A stretch of 64,000 nucleotides of DNA from Lampris incognitus. Lineage: Eukaryota > Chordata > Actinopteri > Lampriformes > Lampridae. The first letter of the stretch is position 1, and each line of letters begins with the position of its first letter. The stretch is from assembly GCF_029633865.1 (NCBI RefSeq), contig NC_079214.1, forward strand, positions 16,966,753 through 17,030,752, written 5' to 3'. A program made the position numbers and the translations under genes. Below are positions 32,275-64,000 of this stretch, piece by piece. Under the pieces are notes generated by a model. It saw only the letters and a list, made by a program, of their open reading frames with translations. It was not told where the DNA came from and made no database searches.

Positions 32275-33026
32275 TACCAGGGTGAGCTATTAGAAACTTT
32301 AAAGCAAAAATATTCCCTTTTGTCTCATTATGCTTTACATATCTCCAGTAAAATATTATTTCATATTCATTTTAATGTCTTCATGAGCAGAGAGCAGTGA
32401 GCCAACAACAGAGCGGACAGACAGACTATCGGTGACCTTAGCCTGAAGTCTTTCAAAGGCTGTGTAGTTACAGTAATAGAGATGTGTCAGCATGCTTCCA
32501 CAGGAGAAATCCTTTCACCTCTCACATCAATTTGAAAAAAAAAAAGAAGAAAAAAAAAGACTGGGACTGCAATTTCTACAAATTATTGGATTCAGATCAG
32601 GGATCCTGCAGGTGGTGAAGATTAACTCATGAGAATACAATATAAGAATGTGGGCTTTTTCTTTTTTCTTCTTCTTCTTTGGCTGCTCTGCACCTGCTCA
32701 TAGAGGTTGATTCTGTGCGTAAAAATCATATAATAATGAAACGTAAATTCAATCTCAGAAATCCCAGACGGACCGTATATTGACACAATATTGGACTACT
32801 CTGCATCTACACCACATAGTAGACAAAGCAGTCTCTCCCTCTTGCGAACATTGGCTGACATAGCTATTGGAGTGTGATAATTTAAAGCTGGACTGGTTTA
32901 ATTGGGCGGGCAAGAGAGGGAGAGAATAGGAGTGACGAGGAAAAGAGACAAGAGGAGGTGAGTGCAGAGAAGAGGATGGGAGAGAAGAGGAGACGACGGA
33001 GAAGACAGAGACAGAGGTGATGAGTT
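30370..33026. other. hk1 3' side: UTR or intergenic
   Basis: No exon. The minus strand would carry the hk1 3' UTR just left of 33027, but I see no convincing polyadenylation site close by; TTTATT (AATAAA on minus) occurs near 31318. A (TA)n tract lies at 32205-32273. Confidence 0.45.
32205..32273. repeat. (TA)n microsatellite
   Basis: About 34 uninterrupted TA units. Confidence 0.95.
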
Positions 33027-54873
<21,847 letters not shown>

Positions 54874-55271
54874 CTGGGAAAAGAACAAGTCGACAATAAA
54901 AATTTTATTAGAAATACCGTCCAAAAAGACAGCATTTGAACGCTGACCAACGCATGATGTCGTTTAAGATTTACACAGACGGCAGCATGGAAAGCAAATA
55001 GTTCAGTCTGAAATACACTATAATAACAATATAAAGGAGGAAAAGAAAAGAATGGAGAAGAATAGAGAAATCAATACTTTGTTGACTGAGGTCATAATAA
55101 CAATAAATCTGTAAAGGCAACATATTTTAGAGCAGCGTTGATATCAATGCACACATTTAGCAGGTTTCTCATACTTGCCTACCTAAATATGGTGTCAGTA
55201 CAGGTAGTCATCATCATCATCATCAGTGTGTGTGTGTGGGAAGGTGAGAAAATTATGACAAAAATAAGAAG

Positions 55272-55353
<82 letters not shown>

Positions 55354-56176
55354 TCCAAAACCCATGTGACAAATCCAGCATTGAACAAAACAGTTGTTAC
55401 CGCACCAAAAAGCTTAAAAGTTTTAAATTACTGGGCTCATGAGGAAATTCACTTCCTGAACTGACTGGAACTACAGTCATTTGAACGCTCCCATCTTAGC
55501 ACAGAATGAAATCACAGACACACTAAAACAGTGACTGACTTTCCTCCCTTCGAATCAAATCACACCAGATAATTTTATCGGTCACTATAATTGCTTGTGA
55601 CAAATAATGATGTGGGAGATAAGGATAATCACAGCATCGTCATGGTGACACACAGTGACCGGGCAGCAACGGCTGAGAGGGCATTCTAACTTGTGATTTT
55701 TTACACAACAGTGATGTGGTACAACCAAAAAAATCAGACAAGAGACAAGAAGAAAGGTTCACAAACTAGCTCTCCAGCTGCCATTAAGGTTCAACAGTGC
55801 AGCCGCCTCCGTGCGTAACAAAACCCAGAAACCACTTTCAACTGTCTGACCTCCAAGGAACAGGATGTGGAACACATCCAGTAAAGTAAAGCCCATTGTT
55901 GCATCACTTCTAGTAACGATGGGAAATAGCGGCTACGGGAGTTCGAGGTGTGACACAACAAGAACAAGTTACACCCATAAGTGAGTTTAATGATTCAGTG
56001 TGATTCACTTTATGAAAATCTGACACGACAACAATATGAGAAACAAAAAGACAAAAATGTTCAAAGTGCAGCAGTAAATTTAACCAGAGCTAATTTGTTC
56101 AGTTGATAGTAAGACTGTTAACTTGATTATCATTGGCTTATCTTATTATGATGACGTACTATATGTGAAGCAGAAA

Positions 56177-56223
<47 letters not shown>

Positions 56224-57458
56224 ACGACGCCTATCATCGCCCCACATGAAAGCGTGCTCACGGCTCTGACTTCGACTATTCATTCCAACAGACGTCACAA
56301 TGGAATGTTACTACTTCCTGTTGTAAATTTACAAATCAACGACACTTCCTGTTCCACCCATTTCACTGCTGATTGGTTGAGGACGATGTCGGCTATGGCA
56401 TGAGTTTGCAGAGTGGAGGAAATTGGCTGATACTGGCCACAGACCCACCTTTATTTCTTTTTTTCTTTTTTTTTTTTAAGTCTGCAAACATTTCTTGGCC
56501 CATACAAAAACATTTTCATGAAGATCATTAATGTTTGTGGGCTGTGAAGCACCTTCTGGAATAAAGATGATAATTATTCTATGCCAAATTCCCAGATACT
56601 CATTCAAAAACGACAGAAATGAAAATGACAGAACAGAAATGTATTGGAATGAAAAAACGTGTCAGAATGATGTGAACCAAATGATGATGGGAAACTTTTG
56701 AGGCGAGGAAGATGGGCAACTTTGGTCTCATAGGCGGCTGATAGCTGAGACTAAAACAATATTAACAATGGAAGGATTCACAGGTGACACTGCCCTGATA
56801 TTTGCCAGTTACTTCAATACATCTGAAGAATGCAAACAAGGGTGCGAGCACAGAGGGGCAGGATTAGTAATCTGACAATAAAACGTGCCATAATTGTTAC
56901 AACATGTTTTTATAAGTGCATTTCAGGAAATGACCAGCATTTCCTGTCCCACCCACTCATGCATACAACCAAGGCTTCATGTGACATTGTTAAACAATAA
57001 ATAATGTGGTGTAACATGGATTTTTTTGGGGTCGAGCTCTGGCTGCGAGAACGTTCTTCTGATTTGTCTGTCTATGAACAGCGCTATGGGTGTGTCAGAT
57101 TCCCTACATCTCCTCTAGGTGCGATCCTCACCCTGGGACCCAAACTCATTAACACCTGGTCTATAAGTAGGAACCCAAACTGAGAAAAGTGAAATATGTC
57201 TACTTTGTTTGTGAATTTACTAAAACAAACAAGTACTCAAGCCCTACCAGACCCCTTCAGAAACAGATCCACGAGACGCTTAAGGTTGAAGCCCCTTGTT
57301 TAGGCTGTACAAGTATGTTCAGCAGAGCGGTGTGGTGATTTTGGAGTGACACTGTGACTGTTCTGACATGCTGTTGTTAGCTCTTGCTAGCCTACATTCC
57401 CCCTGTGACTGTAACTGCTCGCCTCCAGCATCTATTACTATAATTACAGAGAGGGAAA

Positions 57459-57491
<33 letters not shown>

Positions 57492-59408
57492 CACACACAG
57501 AAAATATGTCCTATTCTCTCAGCCACCTACTTTTTGTACTGCTGAATTAGCAAATTGGGAATTTTTCGATGTGGAAAATTTTTGCCTTGGAATAAGACAT
57601 TTGGAGTAAGGCATTATAACTATAAGACATTTGAAGGACAGACTTGCTGAGCATAACAAATGTCGTTGATACTGCTCATCCAAATTATACCATGGCTGTG
57701 CATTATGAATAGACCATGGCAGACCTAAAAAAAGTGGTCATTGAAAAGGTCTCCCAAACCTCCCCAGAGGGGGCAACAAACTAAAACAATGTATGAATAG
57801 TGAAGTCTCCTGGATTGTGAAGCTAAGACCTACCACATACACTGGATTGAACATCATGTTATTTTTTGTGTTAACTTTTTGATGCTGTGGCTAGTTTTGG
57901 CTCATCTCCTTGTGGTGTGGTTTCACTCATTGGTTTTTACAGTGCTTATGAGCATTTATGTCGCTTTTTATGTGATCTGTTATGTCCCAACACCTGTCTC
58001 TGTGGTGAAACCCAACCAATTTTGCTTCTGCTATTTCTCTGTTTGTGGCCATGTCAATTAAAACAGGCCAATTATCTGATCACTGTAATTTCCTCCTTTG
58101 CATTGGTGCTCATCTGTACCTTAACTCTGATGAAGACCACACATGGTGGATAGGCCTTTTAAAACTATACAGGCTCTACACTTAAAGGCTTTTTCATTTT
58201 TGAACCCTGGAACGAGTGCCTTGGCTTTTTTTTTTTTTTTTTTTTTTGGAGAGCCATGTGTTTAACATTTGTTGTTTTCTATTGTCTTTTTTATTACAAG
58301 GAAGAATTATTTCCATTTATTTGCATAGCTCCAAATAACCTCTTCACCTTCGGCTTCATGATTCAATGCTTTCGAGCAGACTGAAGTCTAATAATACTCA
58401 TATATGATTCATAGCATTTTTAACCTGCTTGAGGCCTTGGATGGGTACAAGAGATGCTTTTCGGGTACAACCACAGGGGTAAACACTGGAGCCATGTACC
58501 TTTTTTTTTCTGATACACCACATTTGACAATGCAGACAGGCTTAGAGACAGTATACAGAGTAAAGTAAACTTGGTAAATGACTTGTGATTGACTAAACAC
58601 CTAAGTGTGTTATCTGACTGCATGAATAAGGTGAATGAAGAGCCCCGGCGTGATGAAACCTGCCTATTTGCTAAGGCACCGAGCGGGCTGAAACACACGG
58701 CGACAGTCATTTGCAAGTAGCGTTTGCTCCATTTGCCAGCGAGGTGAAAATGGGGCAACTATGCAGTAACTTAAGATAATGTCACGCAGCGAAAGTATGA
58801 AAATCCCTTCAATCTTCCAAAAGACAAAAATAACTTTGCATATAAATACCCTGTATTATTTAGTCAACAATACAATACTGTGCTGTGCCCCCATGCTGTA
58901 CCTCCTGACATCACACATAAGTTCTCCTTTTACTTAAAAAGACATGCATGTAGAATCATGCAATGTGTCCTTTTGACAGCTGACCTTATTTTTTGTTTTC
59001 CCTTCCCATTCAATGCCGCTGTAAAACGGATTTTGGGACGAGAGCGTTCTACCTGAATATCGTGTTTTCCAAACGCTGAATAGCTGCTTGTGTTACACAT
59101 TTGGTGGCCTACTAAGCTAAGCCATTCTTGCTTTGAGAGATAGGTTGAAATAACTCTACAACAGGTTTTTGGAAAAAGAAAGGTTTTTCAATGATGAAAA
59201 CCATTGTCTTCAATACTCAAGAGAGTCTTGTTGGACACCTAATCTGCTCTAAAAACTGTGTTCTCAGATCATTCAGATAAATAAAAATGCCTTCTCATGT
59301 AAATAGCTGAATAATAAAAGCAAATGTGTGTGGTCCTCTTCACTGGTTGAGGACGAATGTGTTCACTGATGACACGCCTGGTGGAGTGGGCATTAGAACG
59401 ACACATGT
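54874..59408. other. hk1 intron 1 or upstream, left part
   Basis: No exon found; in particular nothing encoding the expected AAQLLAYYF start on the minus strand. (CA)n runs at 55278-55350, 56178-56218 and 57460-57500, and a poly-T run at 58226-58246. Small open frames (for example 57879-58061) have no recognisable homology. Confidence 0.5.
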
Positions 59409-59840
59409 GGGGGCGTCCAGGTAGCGTAGCGGTCTATTCTGTTGACTACCAACATGGGGATTGCCAGTTCAAATCCCCGTGTTACCTCCGGCTTGTTCGG
59501 GCGTCCCTACAGACATAATTGGCCGTGTCTGCGGGTGGGAAGCCGGATGTGGGTGTGTGTCCTGGTCGCTGCACTAGCGCCTCCTCTGGCCAGTCAGGGT
59601 GCCTGTTTGGGGCGGAGGGGGAACTGGAGGGAATAGCGTGATCTTCTCACATGCTATGTCCCCCTGGTGAAACTCCTCACTGTCAGGTGAAAAGAAGCAG
59701 CTGGCAACGCCACATGTATCGGAGGAGGCACGTGGTAGTCTGCAGCCCTCCCCGAATCGGCAGAGGGGGTGGAGCAGGGATCGGGACAGCTCAGAAAAGT
59801 GGCGTAATTGGTCAGATACAATTGGGAGAAAAAGTGTGTG
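59409..59840 (+). repeat. tRNA-derived SINE, family B, copy 2
   Basis: Head GTAGCGTAGCGGTCTATT (A box) and AGTTCAAATCC (B box), body with GCGGGTGGGAAGCCGGATGT, end ATTGGGAGAAAAAG. Retains the CCCTCCCCGAATCGG block missing from the copies at 61340 and 63068. Confidence 0.82.
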
Positions 59841-60169
59841 GGGGGGGGGGGGCAAAAAAAGGGACTCTTTCATGTTTCTAACCCAAACAGAATGTGACCC
59901 CCGACACATGTCAAATTAGCTTCTCACTGCTTCCTGATTTGGCACAACAGGAAGCAGTGACTAAGCACTTATAGCAAACCAGCTAATAACCTCACACGGC
60001 ACAGCTAGATTAATCTGCTGCAGGTGTTACGGTCAGTAAACCACCCTTAGAGCAATTCCATGGTTTACTTAAAGCTCAAGTTGCCCCGGCAACTATACTG
60101 TAAGTAATTAAAGTTAATTTGCTTCAACCTTGGTAATATCTACAAACATAAGCAAGCTGACAGACAGAC

Positions 60170-60250
<81 letters not shown>
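60170..60250 (+). repeat. (GATA)n microsatellite
   Basis: About 20 GATA units. Confidence 0.95.
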
Positions 60251-60552
60251 TGCTTTTCAATTCTTTGGTGCAACTGCAAACGCTCTCTAAAACTTCAAGT
60301 TGAGGGAATATTACAGTCTGTCCCAGCCATTACATATTCTGTTCCTTTACACAATGAAACCTGACTCCACTTTGTCTGCATGCTTGCATGTGCTTGCACG
60401 TAACACTGACGTACTTTTTATTGGCGAACTAGTCCCTCCATAGGAATAATACTCTCCTCTATGTCGCCCACTCTCTTCACTTCCCCCTTCATGTCACATG
60501 CAAAAATGATCACACACACTCGCAGACACGCACGGTTTTAATCTACACTAAT

Positions 60553-60680
60553 AAAGTCAAGTCACATTTATTTATGCAACACATCCAAAAACAACCAATG
60601 CGGTGCTGCTGTACAATGCCAAGTTAAAAAAAAAAGTGGACAAAGTGCTGTACAAGATCAATAAATAAGACAGTATATCA
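60553..60680 (-). repeat. Possible LINE/SINE 3' tail
   Basis: Minus strand reads like a fish retroelement 3' end (GTACAGCAGCACCGCATTGG, then AATAAATGTGACTTGACTTT). Low confidence. Confidence 0.35.
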
Positions 60681-60733
60681 CTACAATTTACTTTGCTAGA
60701 TAAACTTTAATCTGTTTTAGGAATTAGATACTT

Positions 60734-60737
<4 letters not shown>

Positions 60738-60815
<78 letters not shown>
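60738..60815 (+). repeat. (CA)n microsatellite
   Basis: About 39 CA units. Confidence 0.95.
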
Positions 60816-60817
<2 letters not shown>

Positions 60818-61339
60818 TCTGGAGAGCCCTCCAATTCAGCCTACATTACACAGTACCAGTGTTTATAGTGAAGGACACTGCAGCATAGTAAGTGGAGTGG
60901 AAACTTACCAGTGTTCTGTTGATTTAGGTAAATACAAGACAAACTACAAGACTCCTTATGTTCCTTTGCAGGTTGCAAAAAAAAAAAAAAAAAAAAAGGT
61001 GGGAAAATACTTCCACTTTAAAGCTCGATAACCGACAGGTCATCTTGAATCACTATATGGGTATGCATTTTTACAGGACTTTGCAAGTAGACTGCAAAAA
61101 ACTAGGGAGGCAGGGCAATATCCTACGTTCATATCCTGCACCACATGGACGCTGCTTTATGTCATGAAAGCAAACCAAACAAGGTTAAGTTTAGATGCCA
61201 TCTATATTTTAGCATCCTCTTAAATCCTCACTGAATGGGTAGATGACAACACGAATTGCATCTTACGTCCAGGCATCGCTACACCAAAGGACATTTTGTT
61301 ACGGTGTGAAAGGAGTCTATCCCAAGAAAAATGCACAAA

Positions 61340-61760
61340 TGGGGCATCCGGGTACCATAGAGGTCTATTCCGTTGCCTACCAACACAGGGATCGCCGGTT
61401 CGAATCCCCGTGTTACCTCCCGTTTGGTCAGGTGTCCCTACAGACGCAATTGGCCGTGTCTGCGGGTGGGAAGCCGGATGTGGGTATGTGTCCTGGTCAC
61501 TGCACTAGCGCCTCCTGTGGTCGGGGTGCCTGTTTAGGGGGGAGGGGGAACTGGGGGGGAATAGCATGATCCTCCCACGCGCTACATCCCCCTGGTGAAA
61601 CTCCTCACTATCGGGTGAAAAGAAGCGGCTGGCGACTCCACATGTATCGGAGGAGACGTGTGGTAGTCTGCAGCAGAGGGGGTGGAGCAGAGACTGGGAC
61701 GGCTCGAAAAATAGGGTAACTGGCCAGGTACAATTGGGGAGAAAAAGAGGGCAAAAAAAA
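61340..61760 (+). repeat. tRNA-derived SINE, family B, copy 3
   Basis: Full copy with A and B boxes (GGTTCGAATCC near 61399). Flanked by AATGCACAAA (61330-61339) and AATACACAAA (61763-61772). It carries a deletion in the CTGCAGCAGAGG region. Confidence 0.8.
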
Positions 61761-62289
61761 ATAATACACAAAGTTCAGAACCAAGTGGTACAGAACGTGG
61801 CTGCAACGCGTCTGCCACTTGGAAATTAATTCATTAGTTAGTGTGTTGGTTTTGTCTTGGGGACAGAAACTGTGGTTGAAAAGCTAGTGTGCCAAATGGA
61901 GATCAGATGCCAAGTGTTTGCAGCTGATCAATAAGCATGTTGGGGCTCATTTTGGTAGTATCAGTGTTAGCATTGAGCAGTTAGATAGAGTAAGATGAGC
62001 ATTTGTTTCAAGGGGAATTTTGGCCGGTATGGTTTGTTTGTTGTCAGCTGTAGTCACTTTGATTACCGAGATATTAACTTGCTCACGACTGTATAAATTT
62101 CTTTATATTTACTACATTAGTGCTTACCATACAGCTTTCTGATGTCAACGCTTCATCTATTTATCTATGGATTCATCTATTTCTATATCCATAGCAAAGT
62201 GCTTGTGCATGCTACAGTGCAATATTAAATTTTTAATCACCTGTATGTAATAGTATTTGTTTATGAACAGTATTCTCTGAACACTACTA

Positions 62290-62435
62290 ACCTTCCTTGT
62301 TATTCAGAGAAAGTTGAATCAGTTCATCTGGACACAATTATTGAGAGGGAAATGTTTCACTCTCAATAAATGTTGTGTCCAAATGAACTGTTTCAACTTT
62401 CTGTGATTTGCTTACCTGGATTACTGAGCATGTAT
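62290..62435. repeat. Fold-back repeat, family D, copy 2
   Basis: Arms around AAGTTGAATCAGTTCATCTG and its complement with three mismatches, and a small inner inverted repeat (TTATTGAGAG). Related to 30245-30368. Confidence 0.75.
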
Positions 62436-63067
62436 AAAGACATTGTTCTCATTGTTTAACCTCCCTAACTCCCAACCTTTTCGCTGTTGTCGTCTATGGT
62501 GTGTTGTGTAACGCTAATCAATGTGAGCAAAACCATGTGGAATCATACTTGGCCAATGAATCTGGTTGTGTTAACGATATTTGGTATATATAGTATGTGT
62601 TTAACAGCCATATTGGGTGAGTGTGGGTACATTGTGGTTGGTGAGCAGGACAGTCACTAACACATCAGCTTGACTGTATGCTGGGACATTATTATGATAC
62701 AGGAATGCTTTCTGGATTTCTGGAAGTGGCAACGGTTGATTATTTTTTCACCATTTGCATTTATTCAGTTACCAGGTGCTTTAGTTTGACAGTCCAGTAT
62801 TTGCTTTGTGTGTTGGTAACATTGGCACTGTTAAGGCCTCTTAATGGTTTCATGTGCCGAGCTGAGTAAAGAACACCAGCATCCTCCTGACAACGCCAAA
62901 GACAATTCTGCAGTCACACTCAACCTTGCAACAGCCAGTTCGGGTAGCTGTGGATACTATGATACCAGTGAGGTGGGCCAGTAGATTCATAGTAATGGTG
63001 AGTGTCTCTCTATTCTATTTGTTGTTTCTACTGTGTATCCATGTGTCCGCTGTTAAGTTGTTGATCC

Positions 63068-63257
63068 GGCTGGCGACTCCACATGTATCGGAGGAGACGT
63101 GTGGTAGTCTGCAGCAGAGGGGGTGGAACAGAGACCGGGACGGCTCGAAAAATAGGGTAACTGGCCAGGTACAATTGGGGAGAAAAAGAGGGCAAAAAAA
63201 AAATGCACAAAGTACAGAACCAAGTGGTACAGAACGTGGCTGCAATGCATCTGCCAC
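63068..63257 (+). repeat. SINE family B 3' part plus shared 3' flank, copy 4
   Basis: Begins inside the SINE at GGCTGGCGACTCC and shares with copy 3 not only the same internal deletion but also about 50 bp beyond the SINE end (GAACCAAGTGGTACAGAACG). Confidence 0.75.
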
Positions 63258-63329
63258 AAAGTAGTTAATTGAACAAAATACCAACTCTGCTCTGTTATAA
63301 CCACACACCTGGCAGGTACAGCACAGCAT

Positions 63330-63332
<3 letters not shown>

Positions 63333-63386
<54 letters not shown>

Positions 63387-63395
63387 GAGAGAGAG
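63333..63395 (+). repeat. (GT)n(GA)n microsatellite
   Basis: GT then GA repeats; no gene in 63258-64000. Confidence 0.9.
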
Positions 63396-64000
63396 AGTGT
63401 GCTTGTGTTTCCTAAGCCTCCTTCTCCTGTCACCTATGGTCACATGGTTCAAAGCTGGCCTATTTTAGGGAATGAGAGAGAGGAGGAGAGCAGGAGTAAA
63501 GGGAGTAGGAAATGAGATAGTGGAAAGAGAAATCAAATACACTGACTTGTATCTGTTTTTTTTTGGTTTTTTTTTTCCTTGTATACAGAGCAAAACTGGG
63601 AATGAAAGCTTTACATATCTAAACACATGAAGTATGAAATGTATGTAAGTGTGTACATAAGGTTGTTGGCTTGAAATGAACTGAGGGAAGGACAGAGTGA
63701 GGAGAGGCTGAGAGATAGCAGATAAGAATTAGGAGGGAGAGAGAAATAGGAAGAAAGTGGGAGAGAGACAACAGAGATAGGGAGAGAGGAAATTAGTAAA
63801 TTGATGGCTGTTAAGTTACTCCACCTTTACATGTAAGTGACCCAATAAGCTTGATGTCAGCTGATGTCGTTATGCAGACTTATGACATCATCAGTAAGGG
63901 ACACTTAAGGGACCAAGCCCTAAATTAAAATGAACCCAAGGATTCCTTTATTTCTTAGAACATGACTAAGCTATAAAAAAAAACTAACATCCTCATAACC

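Noticed and set aside
57879-58153. Hydrophobic 60-88 codon open frames
   Set aside because: No splice context, no recognisable family, overlapping frames; probably chance.
54874-64000. First coding exon of hk1
   Set aside because: I looked on the minus strand for the conserved AAQLLAYYF start followed by a donor and did not find it; it is probably beyond the right edge.

Overview
The window looks like nuclear DNA from a teleost fish. The evidence is the microsatellite content, the transposon mix (Rex1-like, I/Nimb-like, RTE-like and L1-like LINEs, Tc1/mariner, hAT, Ty3/gypsy, Ty1/copia, tRNA- and 5S-derived SINEs) and two recognisable vertebrate genes in conserved synteny. I cannot name the species.

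Only two host genes are supported. A tachykinin receptor gene, best called tacr2, lies on the + strand (coding exons 9854-16821) and is complete. A 100-kDa-type hexokinase gene, best called hk1, lies on the - strand (33027-54873). It is complete from codon about 22 to the stop; the short first coding exon (about 21 codons in other species) was not found and is probably beyond 64000. The genes are tail to tail about 16 kb apart, matching the neighbouring TACR2 and HK1 of mammals.

Layout: 1-1985 is a degraded antisense L1-like LINE. 3318-9840 is a 5'-truncated LINE ending 14 bp before the tacr2 start codon; a young Ty3/gypsy element (3833-7056) without gag is nested in it. 9854-17260 is tacr2, with a fold-back Tc1 derivative, a hAT MITE and a SINE in its introns. 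17261-33026 is intergenic: a copia remnant split by a very young deleted gypsy element and a SINE, a Rex1-like LINE split by two SINE-like units and a hAT element, and a Tc1 element with an uninterrupted DD34E transposase. 33027-64000 is hk1 and its introns, which hold a 5S-rRNA-derived SINE, a 753-bp hAT derivative with perfect 8-bp target duplication, a DD38E Tc1-like element with a single stop codon, and several SINEs.

The main result is gene structure. Every mammalian exon length I remember for these genes is kept exactly, but five extra introns are present (two in tacr2, three in hk1). All five are phase 0 and fall directly before a valine codon starting GT. Two of them sit at the same homologous position in the N- and C-terminal halves of hk1, splitting the classic 234-nt exon into 88+146 both times.
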